From Burkholderiales bacterium (lineage in GTDB: Bacteria; Pseudomonadota; Gammaproteobacteria; Burkholderiales; Burkholderiaceae_C): a stretch of 56,845 nucleotides of DNA. The number at the start of each line of letters is the position of its first letter. The first letter of the stretch is position 1. Below the pieces are notes generated by a model that was given only the letters and a program-made list of their open reading frames with translations, had not been told where the DNA came from and searched no databases. The position numbers and the translations under genes are program-made. The DNA lies in the NCBI GenBank assembly GCA_026400275.1, contig JAPLPK010000019.1, positions 1 through 56,845 of the forward strand, given 5' to 3'. Positions 47,327 through 55,785 of the stretch are shown here, piece by piece.

Positions 47327-47823
47327 GCACACTCATGCTTGATGCTGAAGCCTTGTACCTTGAGCTTTTAAAAGGTGTCAGGGCATTGTTGAAGCCCGAC
47401 ACCCGCCTGGTCGGCATCACCTCCGGCGGCGCCTGGCTGGCCGAGCGCCTGCAGGCCGATCTGCAACTGCCCGGCAAGCCGGGCGTGATTTCCAGCGCCA
47501 TGCACCGTGACGACTTTTCCAAGCGCGGCATGGTTTCGGGCGGAGGCGGGCAGACTGCGCTGGCCTTCGATGTGAACGGTGCCGACATCATCTTGCTGGA
47601 CGATGTGCTCTACACCGGCCGCACCATCCGCGCCGTGGTCAACGAGCTGTTTGACTTTGGCCGCCCGGCCGCCGTCAAGCTGGCCGTTCTGGTCGATCGT
47701 GGTAGCCGCGAGTTGCCGATCCACCCCGACTTTGCCGCTGCCCGTGTGGCCCTGCCCACCACCCAAAAGCTCGAACTGGCGCGCAGCGATGCCGGCGCCT
47801 TCAGCTTCAACGTCGAAGGCTAG
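47323..47823 (+). CDS. pyrR: PyrR bifunctional pyrimidine regulator/uracil phosphoribosyltransferase
   Basis: A 166-residue type I phosphoribosyltransferase. The PRPP loop is IILLDDVLYTGRTIRAVVNE (near 87-106), and PAAVKLAVLVDRGSRELPI is the PyrR-type segment after it. In Gram-positives PyrR attenuates pyr operons by RNA binding; in proteobacteria its role is less clear, but it stands directly before pyrB (6 nt), as usual in this group. The GTG start overlaps the ruvX TGA and has GAGGAG upstream. Confidence 0.94.
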   Translation: MSTLMLDAEALYLELLKGVRALLKPDTRLVGITSGGAWLAERLQADLQLPGKPGVISSAMHRDDFSKRGMVSGGGGQTALAFDVNGADIILLDDVLYTGRTIRAVVNELFDFGRPAAVKLAVLVDRGSRELPIHPDFAAARVALPTTQKLELARSDAGAFSFNVEG

Positions 47824-47829
47824 TAACCT

Positions 47830-48795
47830 ATGCTGTACAAACGCAATAACCCCCAACTCAACAAGCACGGCGAGCTGATCCATCTGCTGTCCACCGAAGG
47901 CCTGCCCAAAGACATCCTGACGCAGATTCTGGACACCGCCGCCAATTTCGTCAGCGTGAACGACCGCGAGGTCAAGAAGGTGCCGCTGCTGCGCGGCAAA
48001 AGCGTGTTCAACCTGTTCTTCGAGAACAGCACCCGCACCCGCACCACCTTCGAGATCGCCGCCACGCGCCTCAGCGCCGACGTGATCAACCTGGACATCG
48101 CCCGCTCCAGCGCCGCCAAGGGCGAGTCGCTGCTGGACACCATTGCCAACCTGAGCGCGATGGCTGCCGACATCTTCGTGGTGCGCCACAGCGAGTCCGG
48201 CGCGCCCTACCTGATCGCCCAGCACGTGGCTCCGCACGTCCATGTGGTGAATGCCGGTGACGGCCGCCACGCCCACCCCACGCAGGGCCTGCTGGACATG
48301 TACACCATCCGGCACTACAAAAAAGACTTCAGCAACCTCACCGTGGCCATCGTGGGCGATGTGCTGCATTCGCGCGTGGCGCGCTCCGACATCCACGCGC
48401 TGACGACGCTGGGCTGCGCCGAAGTTCGCGTGGTCGGCCCCAAGACACTCGTGCCCAGCGACATGGCGCAGATGGGCGTGCGCGTCTGCCATACGCTGGA
48501 AGAGGGCATTAAGGACTGCGACGTGGTCATCATGCTGCGCCTGCAGAACGAGCGCATGAGCGGCGCGCTGTTGCCGTCCAGCCAGGAGTTCTTCCGCAGC
48601 TTCGGCCTGACCCCCGAAAAGCTGGCCCTGGCCAAGCCCGACGCCATCGTCATGCACCCGGGTCCGATCAACCGCGGCGTGGAGATCGACTCCGCAGTGG
48701 TCGATGGCAAACAGGCCGTGATCCTGCCGCAGGTGACCTTCGGCATCGCCGTGCGCATGGCCGTCATGGGCATCGTCGCCGGGAACGAAGCTTAG
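47830..48795 (+). CDS. pyrB: Aspartate carbamoyltransferase catalytic subunit
   Basis: Condenses carbamoyl phosphate with aspartate in pyrimidine synthesis. The 321-residue chain has the carbamoyl-phosphate motif [19 protein letters not shown], the [14 protein letters not shown] and [20 protein letters not shown] signatures, and [14 protein letters not shown] near the end. No pyrI regulatory gene is nearby; instead an inactive dihydroorotase homologue follows, as in Pseudomonas-type ATCase (PyrB6-PyrC'6 dodecamer). Confidence 0.97.
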   Translation: MLYKRNNPQLNKHGELIHLLSTEGLPKDILTQILDTAANFVSVNDREVKKVPLLRGKSVFNLFFENSTRTRTTFEIAATRLSADVINLDIARSSAAKGESLLDTIANLSAMAADIFVVRHSESGAPYLIAQHVAPHVHVVNAGDGRHAHPTQGLLDMYTIRHYKKDFSNLTVAIVGDVLHSRVARSDIHALTTLGCAEVRVVGPKTLVPSDMAQMGVRVCHTLEEGIKDCDVVIMLRLQNERMSGALLPSSQEFFRSFGLTPEKLALAKPDAIVMHPGPINRGVEIDSAVVDGKQAVILPQVTFGIAVRMAVMGIVAGNEA

Positions 48796-48799
48796 ATTG

Positions 48800-48903
48800 T
48801 GGAACACCCCCAGGCTCCACGCTGCGCGTTTCCGCCAACCCCCTTGCAGGGGGCGATACCTGCGGCCTGGCAAAGCCAGTTCCGCGGTATCTCTGGAATG
48901 GAG
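48800..48903 (-). repeat. Two-hairpin repeat family B, copy 4
   Basis: The reverse complement matches copy 3 closely: CCAGAGATACCGCGGAACTGG, CTGGCTTTGCCAG, CGCCCCCTGCAAGGGGG, GCCTGGGGGTGTTCC. It begins 4 nt after the pyrB stop, in a plus-strand operon, so relative to transcription it has the same orientation as copies 1-3. Confidence 0.88.
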
Positions 48904-48925
48904 CCGTTGATGGCCGAAGCGTTTG

Positions 48926-48969
48926 CTATTTATTTAATAGCTTCTAGCGCAGGTAATACCTGCGCTAGA
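48926..48969 (-). repeat. Palindromic intergenic repeat family A, copy 6
   Basis: A perfect 12-bp-arm palindrome CTAGCGCAGGTA-A-TACCTGCGCTAG (48944-48968), preceded by GCTATTTATTTAATAGC. It sits 21 bp before the pyrC' start, directly after repeat B copy 4, and is the best preserved copy of the family. Confidence 0.9.
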
Positions 48970-48989
48970 GCCCTATTTGGTATAAAAAT

Positions 48990-50285
48990 ATGAAGACCCT
49001 GATACAACACGGCCGCATCATCGACCCGGCCAGCGGGCTGGACACCACCGGCTCCATCGCCATCGCTACGGGCCGCATCATCGCCATCGGCCGCGATGTG
49101 CCCGACTTCCAACCCGACCGCGTGCTGGACGCCAGCGGCTGCATCGTGCTGCCCGGCCTGGTGGACCTGTGCGCCCGCCTGCGTGAGCCCGGCTACGAGC
49201 ATGAAGGCATGATGGAAAGCGAAATGGCTGCGGCAGCCGCCGGCGGCGTGACCAGCCTGGTCTGCCCGCCCGACACCGACCCGGTGCTGGACGAGCCCGG
49301 CCTGGTGCAAATGCTCAAGTTCCGCGCCAAAAAGAACCACCAGGCCCGCCTGTTCCCGCTGGGCGCTCTGACCCGTGGCCTGCAAGGCGAGGTGCTGACC
49401 GAGATGGTGGAGCTCACCGGCGCGGGCTGCATCGGCTTCGGCCAGGCCGAGGTGCCCCTGGGCAACACCCAGGTGCTACAGCGCGCGCTGCAATATGCCG
49501 CCACTTTTGACTACGCCGTCTGGCTGCGCCCGCAAGAGCTGCACCTGGGCAAGGGCGTGGCCGCCAGCGGCCCGCTGGCGACGCGCATGGGTTTGAGTGG
49601 CGTGCCCGTGTCCGCCGAAACCATCGCGCTGCACACCATTTTTGAGCTGATGAAGACTACCGGCGCCCGCGTGCACCTCTGCCGCATCAGCAGCGCCGCC
49701 GGCATCGCCCTGGTGCGCCAGGCCAAGAAGGACGGCCTGCGCGTGACCTGCGATGTCAGCATCAACTCGCTGCACCTGACGGATACCGACATCGGTTACT
49801 TCGACAGCCGGGCCCGCCTGAGCCCGCCACTGCGCCAGCAGCGCGACCGCGAAGCACTGCGCACTGCGCTGGCGGACGGGACCGTCGACGCGCTGGTGTC
49901 CGACCACACGCCGGTCGAAGCCGACGCCAAGGCCTTGCCTTTCGCTGAAGCCGAGCCCGGTGCCACCGGTCTGGAGCTGCTGCTGAGCCTGGCGCTGAAG
50001 TGGAGCCAGGACGACGGCGTGCCGCTGCAGCGCGCGCTGGCCGCCGTCACCTGCGCGCCTGCCGCCGTGCTGGGCAGCAGCCTGGGCACGCTGCAAGCCA
50101 GCCTGGGCCAACTGGTCGAAGGCGGCGTGGCCGACCTCTGCGTGTTCGACCCCGCCGCCAACTGGACGGTGGCTGCCGACAGCCTGCGCAGCCAGGGCAA
50201 GCACACGCCGTTTTCGGGCTACGAGCTACCGGGCCGTGTGCGCTGTGCTGTCGTGGCCGGTCACGTGGCATTTGACGCACTATAA
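48990..50285 (+). CDS. pyrC': Non-catalytic dihydroorotase homologue (PyrC'/PyrX type)
   Basis: A 431-residue amidohydrolase-fold protein with the dihydroorotase layout (LPGLVDLCARLREPGYEHEG, CPPDTDPVLDEPGLV, SDHTPVE). The metal-binding HxH of active enzymes (DxHxHLREPG) is C61-A-R63; the later HLCH histidine is R232 (VHLCRIS); and the strand expected to carry HxED reads RPQELHL. D305 is kept. It is therefore predicted to be catalytically inactive and to serve as a structural partner of PyrB, as known for Pseudomonas PyrC'. Active dihydroorotase must be encoded elsewhere. Database transfer would probably call it plain PyrC. Confidence 0.9.
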   Translation: MKTLIQHGRIIDPASGLDTTGSIAIATGRIIAIGRDVPDFQPDRVLDASGCIVLPGLVDLCARLREPGYEHEGMMESEMAAAAAGGVTSLVCPPDTDPVLDEPGLVQMLKFRAKKNHQARLFPLGALTRGLQGEVLTEMVELTGAGCIGFGQAEVPLGNTQVLQRALQYAATFDYAVWLRPQELHLGKGVAASGPLATRMGLSGVPVSAETIALHTIFELMKTTGARVHLCRISSAAGIALVRQAKKDGLRVTCDVSINSLHLTDTDIGYFDSRARLSPPLRQQRDREALRTALADGTVDALVSDHTPVEADAKALPFAEAEPGATGLELLLSLALKWSQDDGVPLQRALAAVTCAPAAVLGSSLGTLQASLGQLVEGGVADLCVFDPAANWTVAADSLRSQGKHTPFSGYELPGRVRCAVVAGHVAFDAL

Positions 50286-50286
50286 A

Positions 50287-50335
50287 AATAGTAGCTGCTA
50301 GTGCAGGTATCTTCTGCGCTAGCGGCACTTTTTTC
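50287..50335 (-). repeat. Palindromic repeat family A, copy 7, probably acting as pyrC' terminator
   Basis: Begins directly after the pyrC' stop. GCTGCTAGTGCAGGT...TCTGCGCTAGCGGC forms a long stem, followed on the plus strand by CACTTTTTTC, a T-run (50329-50334). The placement and T-run suggest use as a Rho-independent terminator of the pyr operon. Confidence 0.75.
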
Positions 50336-50370
50336 TTAAATTTCTCAGCGCCTAGGTTGGATCGGGTTGT

Positions 50371-51111
50371 ATGCATATTTTTCGCGTTCTGGCCAAGGTG
50401 CTGGGCTTGCTTTTGCATGTGCTCAAGGGCTGGTGGACCATCCGCCGGCATTTCCCGCAGATGGACGCGGCTGCCCAGCAGCGTGAGGTAGAGGCTTGGT
50501 CCAAACAGGTGCTGGTGGTGCTGGGCATCACCCTGCGGGTGCGGGGCAGCATGCCGGCCCATGGGCCGTTGCTGCTGGTGTCCAACCATATCTCCTGGCT
50601 GGATATTGCGGTAGTGCATGCCGCAGGCTACTGCCGGTTTGTCTCCAAGTCTGAAATCAAGCACTGGCCCCTGGTCGGCACGCTGGCTACGGGCGTGGGC
50701 ACGCTGTACATCGAACGCGCCAAGCGCCGCGATGCCATGCGCGTAGTGCACCATATGGCCGAGCACCTGCAGGCTGGTGAGGTTGTGGCAGTGTTCCCTG
50801 AGGGCACCACCAGTGACGGGCGCGGTGTGCTGCCCTTCCATGCGAATCTGTTCCAGGCGGCGATTTCGTCGCAGGTGCCGGTGCTGCCGATGGCGCTGCG
50901 CTTCGTTGACGCACGCACCGGCGTGCCGCACGATGGCCCGCGTTTTGTGGGAGACGATACCCTGTTCGGCTCGCTCTGGCGTACCCTCAGCGCCAACAAC
51001 ATCGCCGCCGAGGTGGCCTACGGCCAGCCCCAGCATGCGGACGGCCGGGACCGCCGCACCTGGGCCCGCGACCTGCAGCGGGCAGTTGAGGAACTGCACC
51101 AGTTCCGCTAG
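50371..51111 (+). CDS. 1-acyl-sn-glycerol-3-phosphate acyltransferase (PlsC-type)
   Basis: A 246-residue inner-membrane acyltransferase of phospholipid synthesis. A hydrophobic N-terminus (VLAKVLGLLLHVLKGWW) is followed by the HX4D catalytic motif SNHISWLD (H73, D78), the IERAKRRDA block and FPEGTTSDGRGVLPF (near 142-156). The family also includes lysophospholipid and ornithine-lipid acyltransferases, so the exact acceptor is uncertain. It is separated from pyrC' by the repeat/terminator, so it probably has its own promoter. Confidence 0.9.
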   Translation: MHIFRVLAKVLGLLLHVLKGWWTIRRHFPQMDAAAQQREVEAWSKQVLVVLGITLRVRGSMPAHGPLLLVSNHISWLDIAVVHAAGYCRFVSKSEIKHWPLVGTLATGVGTLYIERAKRRDAMRVVHHMAEHLQAGEVVAVFPEGTTSDGRGVLPFHANLFQAAISSQVPVLPMALRFVDARTGVPHDGPRFVGDDTLFGSLWRTLSANNIAAEVAYGQPQHADGRDRRTWARDLQRAVEELHQFR

Positions 51112-51314
51112 CCGGGCTTCAGGTGCCCGCCTCATAGCGCCTGGAGGCCCGTGGGCATGCCCAATCCTGTGGAACAAATGCCATAAATCGTACGATTAGC
51201 ATGACTTTTGTCGGTTGGCCGCCACCGAAATGCGACTTGCTTCGCAAATAATCGGCGACAAAAGGTTACAAATCTATACCTGCGTGGTGCGTCCGCGCTT
51301 CACCTTGCTTGGAC

Positions 51315-52223
51315 ATGGCACTTCCTCTCATCACGGCGATTGTTTCTACCTACAGTGCAGAGCGCTTCATACGCGGCTGCCTGGAGGATCTGGTCGCGCA
51401 GACCTTGTTCAGTGAAATGCAGGTGCTGGTCATCGATAGCGGCTCCCCTGAGGGTGAAAGTGCGATCTGTGCCGAGTTCGCTCGCCAGTACCCGCAGATA
51501 CAGCTGATCCGTACCGACCGTGAGCCTTTGTACGCAGCCTGGAACCGGGCCATCCCCCTGGCGCGCGGCAAGTACCTGACCAACGCCAACACCGACGACC
51601 GCCACCGCCAGGACTTCATGCAGGTTATGGTGGCCGCTTTGGACCAGCACCCGGATGTTGCGCTGGCCTACGCAGACCAATTGATCAGCCACACGGAAAA
51701 CGAAACCTTTGCCGACTGCGATCGGCGTGGTGCCAAGCTGCGCTATTGGCCGGACTACACCCCGCAAGAGCTGATGCTGCGCTGTATCACCGGGTCACAG
51801 CCGGTGTGGCGCAAATCGCTGCACGCGGAGCTGGGCGATTTTGATACCCGCTACCGCATCGCGGCGGACTACGACCTGTGGCTGCGGTTCGCGGCCAAAT
51901 ACCCTTTGCTGAAGGTGCCGGGCCCTTTGGGCGTGCTGTACGACTCGCCCAACACCATATCCGGGCGCAATAGCCGCCTGCCGATGAACCAGGAAGTCCT
52001 GGACATCCAGCAGCGCTGCATGCGCCAGGCCCCGTGGCAGACCTTGCCGGATATCCGCACGCGTCTGGCGGCCGAACTGTTTGGCCGCGGCTACCAGCAC
52101 ATAGAGCACGACCGCGACATACAGGCCGCCAAGCCTTTCATCCGCGAGGCGATACGGCTGGATCCGACCAATCTGCGTTATCTCAAAACCTATGCCCTGC
52201 GTTGTATCGCGGGCCTGGGTTGA
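51315..52223 (+). CDS. Family 2 glycosyltransferase
   Basis: A 302-residue GT-A fold transferase. ITAIVSTYSAERFIRGCLED at the start and VLVIDSGSPEGE are the GT2 nucleotide-sugar-binding strands; NANTDDRHRQDFM is a variant DxD site (TDD); ADYDLWLRFA is the acceptor/catalytic-base region. No membrane helices are evident, so it is cytosolic or peripheral and probably acts in polysaccharide or glycan assembly. The substrate sugar is unknown. The ATG at 51315 gives the clean family N-terminus. About 200 bp upstream hold no gene I can support. Confidence 0.88.
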   Translation: MALPLITAIVSTYSAERFIRGCLEDLVAQTLFSEMQVLVIDSGSPEGESAICAEFARQYPQIQLIRTDREPLYAAWNRAIPLARGKYLTNANTDDRHRQDFMQVMVAALDQHPDVALAYADQLISHTENETFADCDRRGAKLRYWPDYTPQELMLRCITGSQPVWRKSLHAELGDFDTRYRIAADYDLWLRFAAKYPLLKVPGPLGVLYDSPNTISGRNSRLPMNQEVLDIQQRCMRQAPWQTLPDIRTRLAAELFGRGYQHIEHDRDIQAAKPFIREAIRLDPTNLRYLKTYALRCIAGLG

Positions 52224-52698
52224 GTCTGGTGGTGTAAGCGCCAGTCTTTGTCGTCGGGTACGTGATGAGGGCCAAAATGATAGGCAGCCCTGGCTGTCGC
52301 ATATTTGTACTAGGAGTTGTTGTCAACCATGCCGGTTGGGCCTATCAGCAGTCGAGCGAGCGAGTAACTGCAGAACATGGCCCGCGATTGCCATCGTATT
52401 TCGCCGTCGCTGTCCTGGCATGGGATATGTATGGTGCCTGATCGCATGCTGGTTCCCTAAAACTTGCTAGCTACTTCAATGGTCATTTTTGCGGAAGCGG
52501 CTTTGAATGGTGAGGTAAGAGATTGACGGATTGTGTAGCAACGGGGGCGACGAACGGATTCTTAGTAATGGGTGTGTTATCTCTGATAGATTTTTAAATA
52601 ATTAATTGTTCTAGTTTTTATTAATTAATTTTATAGAAAATATATTATTGGAAGGTGTTTTATTTATTTTTTAGTAATTTTTAATTAAGTTTAAATAC
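52224..52698. other. Gene-free spacer turning AT-rich
   Basis: About 475 bp without a supportable gene. The first half has the normal composition; from about 52570 to 52698 it becomes strongly AT-rich (runs such as attaattaattttatagaaa), leading into the low-GC glycosyltransferase. It probably contains that gene's promoter. Confidence 0.6.
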
Positions 52699-53700
52699 AT
52701 GCGCAAAAAATCAAATCGACCTTTTGTTGTTATTAGTATTCTTAATTGGAATACTGCGGCGGAAACTATACGCTGCGTTACATCGGCGTTGTTGTCTGTA
52801 GTGGGCGGTATAGATTTTTGCGTAGTGGTGTTGGACAACGGGTCTAGTCTTGAAGATTGGAATGCGCTAAACGTAGGCTTGCAGGAAAGTGGCGTGCAAC
52901 TGCTGCGCATGGCTAAGAATCTGGGCTTTGCCGGGGGGCACAATGTGGTCATTCAATCTGCCTTGGAAAAGGGCGCGGATTATGTCTGGCTTTTGAATAG
53001 TGATGCGGTGGTGGAGCCCGGTGCTCTCCAGACAATGGTTGTCGATATTCAGAATGCCCCTGAATGCGGTGCAATATCCCCCGTGATCCTTGCATTACAT
53101 GACCACGAGATCATGGATTTTTGCGGTGCTTTGTACGATTGGACCGCTTTAGAGTCTAGGCGACCCAATAACATTGCCGATGCCCAGGTTTTGCAAGCCC
53201 AGCATCCGAAAGATATGTGGCTGCATGGAACTGCTCCACTCTACCGACTGGATGCTTTAAAGGAGGTCGGTTTGCTGGATAAAGATCTATTTGCCTATTA
53301 TGAAGATAATGATTTGGGTGTTCGATTATCTCGTGCCGGCTGGTTGAATAAAATGTCTTTTGATTCGCGTGTTTTTCATCCTCGCCGTACCGCTATTCAC
53401 TTTGAGCGGCCTGAATATTACTTTTACTTAATGGCGCGGAATGGATTCTTGTTTTGGAATAAATATACGCCTGCGCCGTACCGTCGTTTTTTGAAACTGC
53501 GCTTGTTGAGCCGCAGTTTGTTGGAGTCAAGCAAGCTGCATGAAAAGGGTTTTTTGAAGAAAAGCAATGCATGTTTGTGCGGTTTGCTGGATGGTATTAA
53601 TGGGGTTGGTGGTCCACCCGGAAAAATGGATAACTTCGTATGGGTTTTGCATTGGATTTCAAAAATAATACCTTATAGAGTCTATATTTGGCTTAAATAG
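52699..53700 (+). CDS. Family 2 glycosyltransferase, rhamnosyltransferase-like, low GC
   Basis: A 333-residue GT2 enzyme of the RfbN/WbbL type. VVISILNWNTAAETIRCVTS and VVVLDNGSSLEDW match the nucleotide-binding strands; NLGFAGGHNVVIQSALEKGA and VWLLNSDAVVEPGAL hold the DxD (SDA variant); DLFAYYEDNDLGVRLSRAGW is the ED-containing acceptor region. It probably adds a deoxyhexose to a surface glycan. Codon use is clearly more AT-rich than in the neighbours (many TTT, AAT, GAT, ATT codons), as is its upstream region, which suggests horizontal acquisition. Confidence 0.88.
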   Translation: MRKKSNRPFVVISILNWNTAAETIRCVTSALLSVVGGIDFCVVVLDNGSSLEDWNALNVGLQESGVQLLRMAKNLGFAGGHNVVIQSALEKGADYVWLLNSDAVVEPGALQTMVVDIQNAPECGAISPVILALHDHEIMDFCGALYDWTALESRRPNNIADAQVLQAQHPKDMWLHGTAPLYRLDALKEVGLLDKDLFAYYEDNDLGVRLSRAGWLNKMSFDSRVFHPRRTAIHFERPEYYFYLMARNGFLFWNKYTPAPYRRFLKLRLLSRSLLESSKLHEKGFLKKSNACLCGLLDGINGVGGPPGKMDNFVWVLHWISKIIPYRVYIWLK

Positions 53701-54010
53701 CAGATTTTGAAAAACAATCTAATCTCGGTTGCAAGTTGGCAGTCACAGCGTTGAATGGTCTCCGTCAGCCAAAGAATGCGCCCCAACTGACCTGATGTAC
53801 TTCGATTTAGCCACAGTAGCTCGGTAGTGATTGAGCCTGCATGGGCTTGTCTTGACGCAGCTGTTTTCACACCAGATTGCTCCTCACCATACAGCAGACC
53901 CAGGGTGCCGTATTCCCCGTTTTCTCTAAAGCGCTGTTGCTACATTAAAAATAGCTGCCTGCGTAATGAAAATAAGCGCCACAGCCGTTTTTCATAAAAT
54001 AATTAGGGAC
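53701..54010. other. Gene-free spacer between convergent genes
   Basis: About 310 bp between the low-GC glycosyltransferase and a convergent small gene. It holds a degenerate family A repeat at 53948-53986. A 62-codon minus-strand frame (53682-53870) has no recognisable homology to me and is not called. Confidence 0.5.
53948..53986 (-). repeat. Palindromic intergenic repeat family A, copy 8 (degenerate)
   Basis: AAATAGCTGCCTGCG...AAGCGCCACAGCC keeps the AGCTGCc-tGCG and GCGC halves but has lost the perfect stem. It lies in the spacer downstream of the low-GC glycosyltransferase. Confidence 0.5.
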
Positions 54011-54256
54011 TCAGGCGCGCAGGTTTAAATGCTGGCCTATGGTTTGCCCAAGGCCGTTGGAAACAGGCTGTATTGGCATTTGCACGTTGAAGTGCTCGTC
54101 CTGAGCGCCGGACGAAACTGTGCGGTCTTTTTTGATTTCGGGTGTGGCTGCAGACGGGCTGCTGGCATCGGTCTTTGCCGGCGCGCTGGTTTGGGTGCTG
54201 CTGCTTGCGGTGGGCGGCGGCGTAGAACCTGCGGACGATGTGGCGCTGATGGACAT
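54011..54256 (-). CDS. Small hypothetical protein, Ser/Thr/Pro/Ala-rich
   Basis: An 81-residue frame with a plausible AAAGG ribosome site (start 54256). The first ~45 residues are low-complexity Ser/Thr/Ala/Pro, with no signal peptide or membrane segment. The end VSNGLGQTIGQHLNLRA is the only ordered-looking part and resembles the tails of small Burkholderiales proteins that I recall but cannot name. The function is unknown. It is convergent with the low-GC glycosyltransferase and divergent from the next small gene. Confidence 0.55.
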   Translation of the reverse strand: MSISATSSAGSTPPPTASSSTQTSAPAKTDASSPSAATPEIKKDRTVSSGAQDEHFNVQMPIQPVSNGLGQTIGQHLNLRA

Positions 54257-54459
54257 GCGAACCTTTCAGGATAGGTTGAAGGTCGGAGTGTAGAAGGCAT
54301 GCCGCGCAGCCATGCAGGCGAAATATGTCGGGTGGTAAACACTTTCAGCGGTTTTTGTATCTGCTGGCAGACCGTCAGTACGGCTTCATGGCATGCTGGA
54401 ACCGTTGCCGATGGGTGGCAGAATGCACCGCTCGCCATACGCGAAGCTGGAGGGCTTTT

Positions 54460-54897
54460 GTGAAACGGGAGATACGATCACTTCTCTTAGCGGCTCTGAT
54501 AGCTCCAGTTGTTGTGGCCATGGCCCGAGAACCGGTGCAAGTCGACTTCCGCTGCCTTACAACCGGGGGCGACAGGCCGATCCGACTGGAGTGGCGCCTG
54601 TTTTCCGAGGTCGAAAGTGATTGGTCTGCAGCCTATGTTCGGTACAAGGGCGCGAAGCACGTCATTCCGCTGGTTTTGCTGTCCACCGATGCCACCCCCA
54701 CCGCGCCAGGCCGCCCGTCCGAGGTCAGGTCCGTCTGGCTGGAGGTAGTTGGCGGCAAGATCTCGGGTGAATACGCAGTCACCAGCCAGGGCGCCAACAT
54801 CTACGAATTTGTGTACAAAAACTATAAGAGCGGGAGGGCGGTTTCATTCTTTCAGGACAATGAGGTTGCTCAAGAGTCCAAGTGCCAGTGGAACTGA
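54460..54897 (+). CDS. Hypothetical exported protein
   Basis: A 145-residue protein from the GTG at 54460, which has GGAGG eight bases upstream. Residues 1 to about 20 (VKREIRSLLLAALIAPVVVAMA) form a signal peptide. The mature part has one conserved-looking Cys near the start (DFRCLTTGG) and one at the end (SKCQWN), possibly a disulfide, with beta-strand-like segments between. No family is recognised. A longer frame from 54325 is possible but would bury the signal peptide. Confidence 0.65.
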   Translation: MKREIRSLLLAALIAPVVVAMAREPVQVDFRCLTTGGDRPIRLEWRLFSEVESDWSAAYVRYKGAKHVIPLVLLSTDATPTAPGRPSEVRSVWLEVVGGKISGEYAVTSQGANIYEFVYKNYKSGRAVSFFQDNEVAQESKCQWN

Positions 54898-55043
54898 GGC
54901 CAAACCCGTCGAATAGGTGTATTCCAGGGTCATGTGAAAGGGCCAAAGGCGATGCGCATAAGGTAGAACTACCACTATTTCTACCACGCCTTATTCTTTT
55001 TTTGGAAATTCGTTAATAAAATCAATTACTTACGATATTCCAA

Positions 55044-55118
55044 TGGTCCCCTCGACAGGAATCGAACCTGTATTTAGCACTTAGGAGGCACTCGTTCTAT
55101 CCATTGAACTACAAGGGG
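55044..55118 (-). tRNA. tRNA-Arg (anticodon CCT)
   Basis: A complete 75-nt cloverleaf on the minus strand with encoded CCA. Acceptor CCCCTTG/CGAGGGG with discriminator A; D-arm GTTC-AATGGATA-GAAC; anticodon arm AGTGC-CTCCTAA-GTGCT (anticodon CCT, with two G-T pairs); 4-nt variable loop; T-arm ACAGG-TTCGATT-CCTGT. It reads AGG codons. Confidence 0.96.
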
Positions 55119-55219
55119 AGCCAGGATTGTAGGGCCTGGCAAGGCCGGTTTTGGTGTGGTCGCCGGACCACGTGAAAATCACGTTCTAGCGGCACCTGGT
55201 GTGTTGCGCAGACGAATAT

Positions 55220-55280
55220 TTGCTATTGAAAGCGTAGCTGTTGATGCAATCTCTATATGCGCTAGCTGCCTATTTGTTAT
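55220..55280 (-). repeat. Palindromic intergenic repeat family A, copy 9
   Basis: GCTATTGAAAGCGTAGCTGTTGATGCA...TATGCGCTAGCTGCC; a diverged stem. It ends 5 bp from the minus-strand lrp stop (55285), again at a gene 3' end, and separates lrp from the tRNA. Confidence 0.65.
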
Positions 55281-55284
55281 ATGT

Positions 55285-55785
55285 TTATCCAGCAGTGCCG
55301 CTCGGTAGCGCTTTGTCCAGCGGCAGCTGCAGGCCGGACTTCAGCCAGCCCAGGGTGACCGAGGTGCGGAAGCGGCGGATGTTGTCGTCGCCTTCGAAGA
55401 GGCGCCGCGTCAGCGCTTCGTAGTTGGCCATCGAGGCGACGGTGACGATCAGCAGGTAGTCGGCCTCGCCGGTCACGCTGTAGCACTGCTGTACCGCAGG
55501 CTCGGCAGCTATGCGGGCGCGCATGGCGGCGGTGCGGTCGGGGCGTTCGTTCTCCAGGTGCAGCTCAATGATGATGGTCAGCGGCAGGCCGACCTTGGCC
55601 GCGTCTATCACGGCCACATTGGCGCGTATCACGCCGCTGTCTTGCAGCCGCCGGATGCGCCGCTGCACCGCCGGCGCCGACAGGTGCACGGCCTCGGCAA
55701 TCGCGCGCTGGGGCACGCTGTTGTCCTTTTGCAGGATGTCGAGGATGGCGATGTCGAATGCGTCTAGGGGCGGGGCTGCGGGCAT
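55285..55785 (-). CDS. Lrp/AsnC-family transcriptional regulator
   Basis: A 166-residue regulator. The N-terminal winged HTH (about 8-60) reads DAFDIAILDILQKDNSVPQR, then AIAEAVHLSAPAVQRRIRRL. The C-terminal RAM/AsnC ligand-binding domain (about 70-150) contains VQQCYSVTGEADYLLIVTVA. It is divergent from the RhtA-like exporter gene with about 86 bp between starts, so it probably controls that exporter in response to an amino acid (inference). Confidence 0.94.
   Translation of the reverse strand: MPAAPPLDAFDIAILDILQKDNSVPQRAIAEAVHLSAPAVQRRIRRLQDSGVIRANVAVIDAAKVGLPLTIIIELHLENERPDRTAAMRARIAAEPAVQQCYSVTGEADYLLIVTVASMANYEALTRRLFEGDDNIRRFRTSVTLGWLKSGLQLPLDKALPSGTAG

Noticed and set aside
48926-50335. 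Family A repeats considered as CRISPR or integron-type recombination sites
   Set aside because: Copies are dispersed, not arrayed; no spacers, cas genes or integrase occur in the window, and placement at single gene ends does not fit cassette arrays.
52264-52440. 58-codon plus-strand frame in the 475-bp spacer (starts MRAKMIGSPG)
   Set aside because: No convincing ribosome site, no known family, and unstable composition; insufficient evidence for a gene.
53682-53870. 62-codon minus-strand frame in the spacer after the low-GC glycosyltransferase
   Set aside because: No ribosome site of note, no homology recognised, and it overlaps the end of the glycosyltransferase; might be a remnant but cannot be supported.
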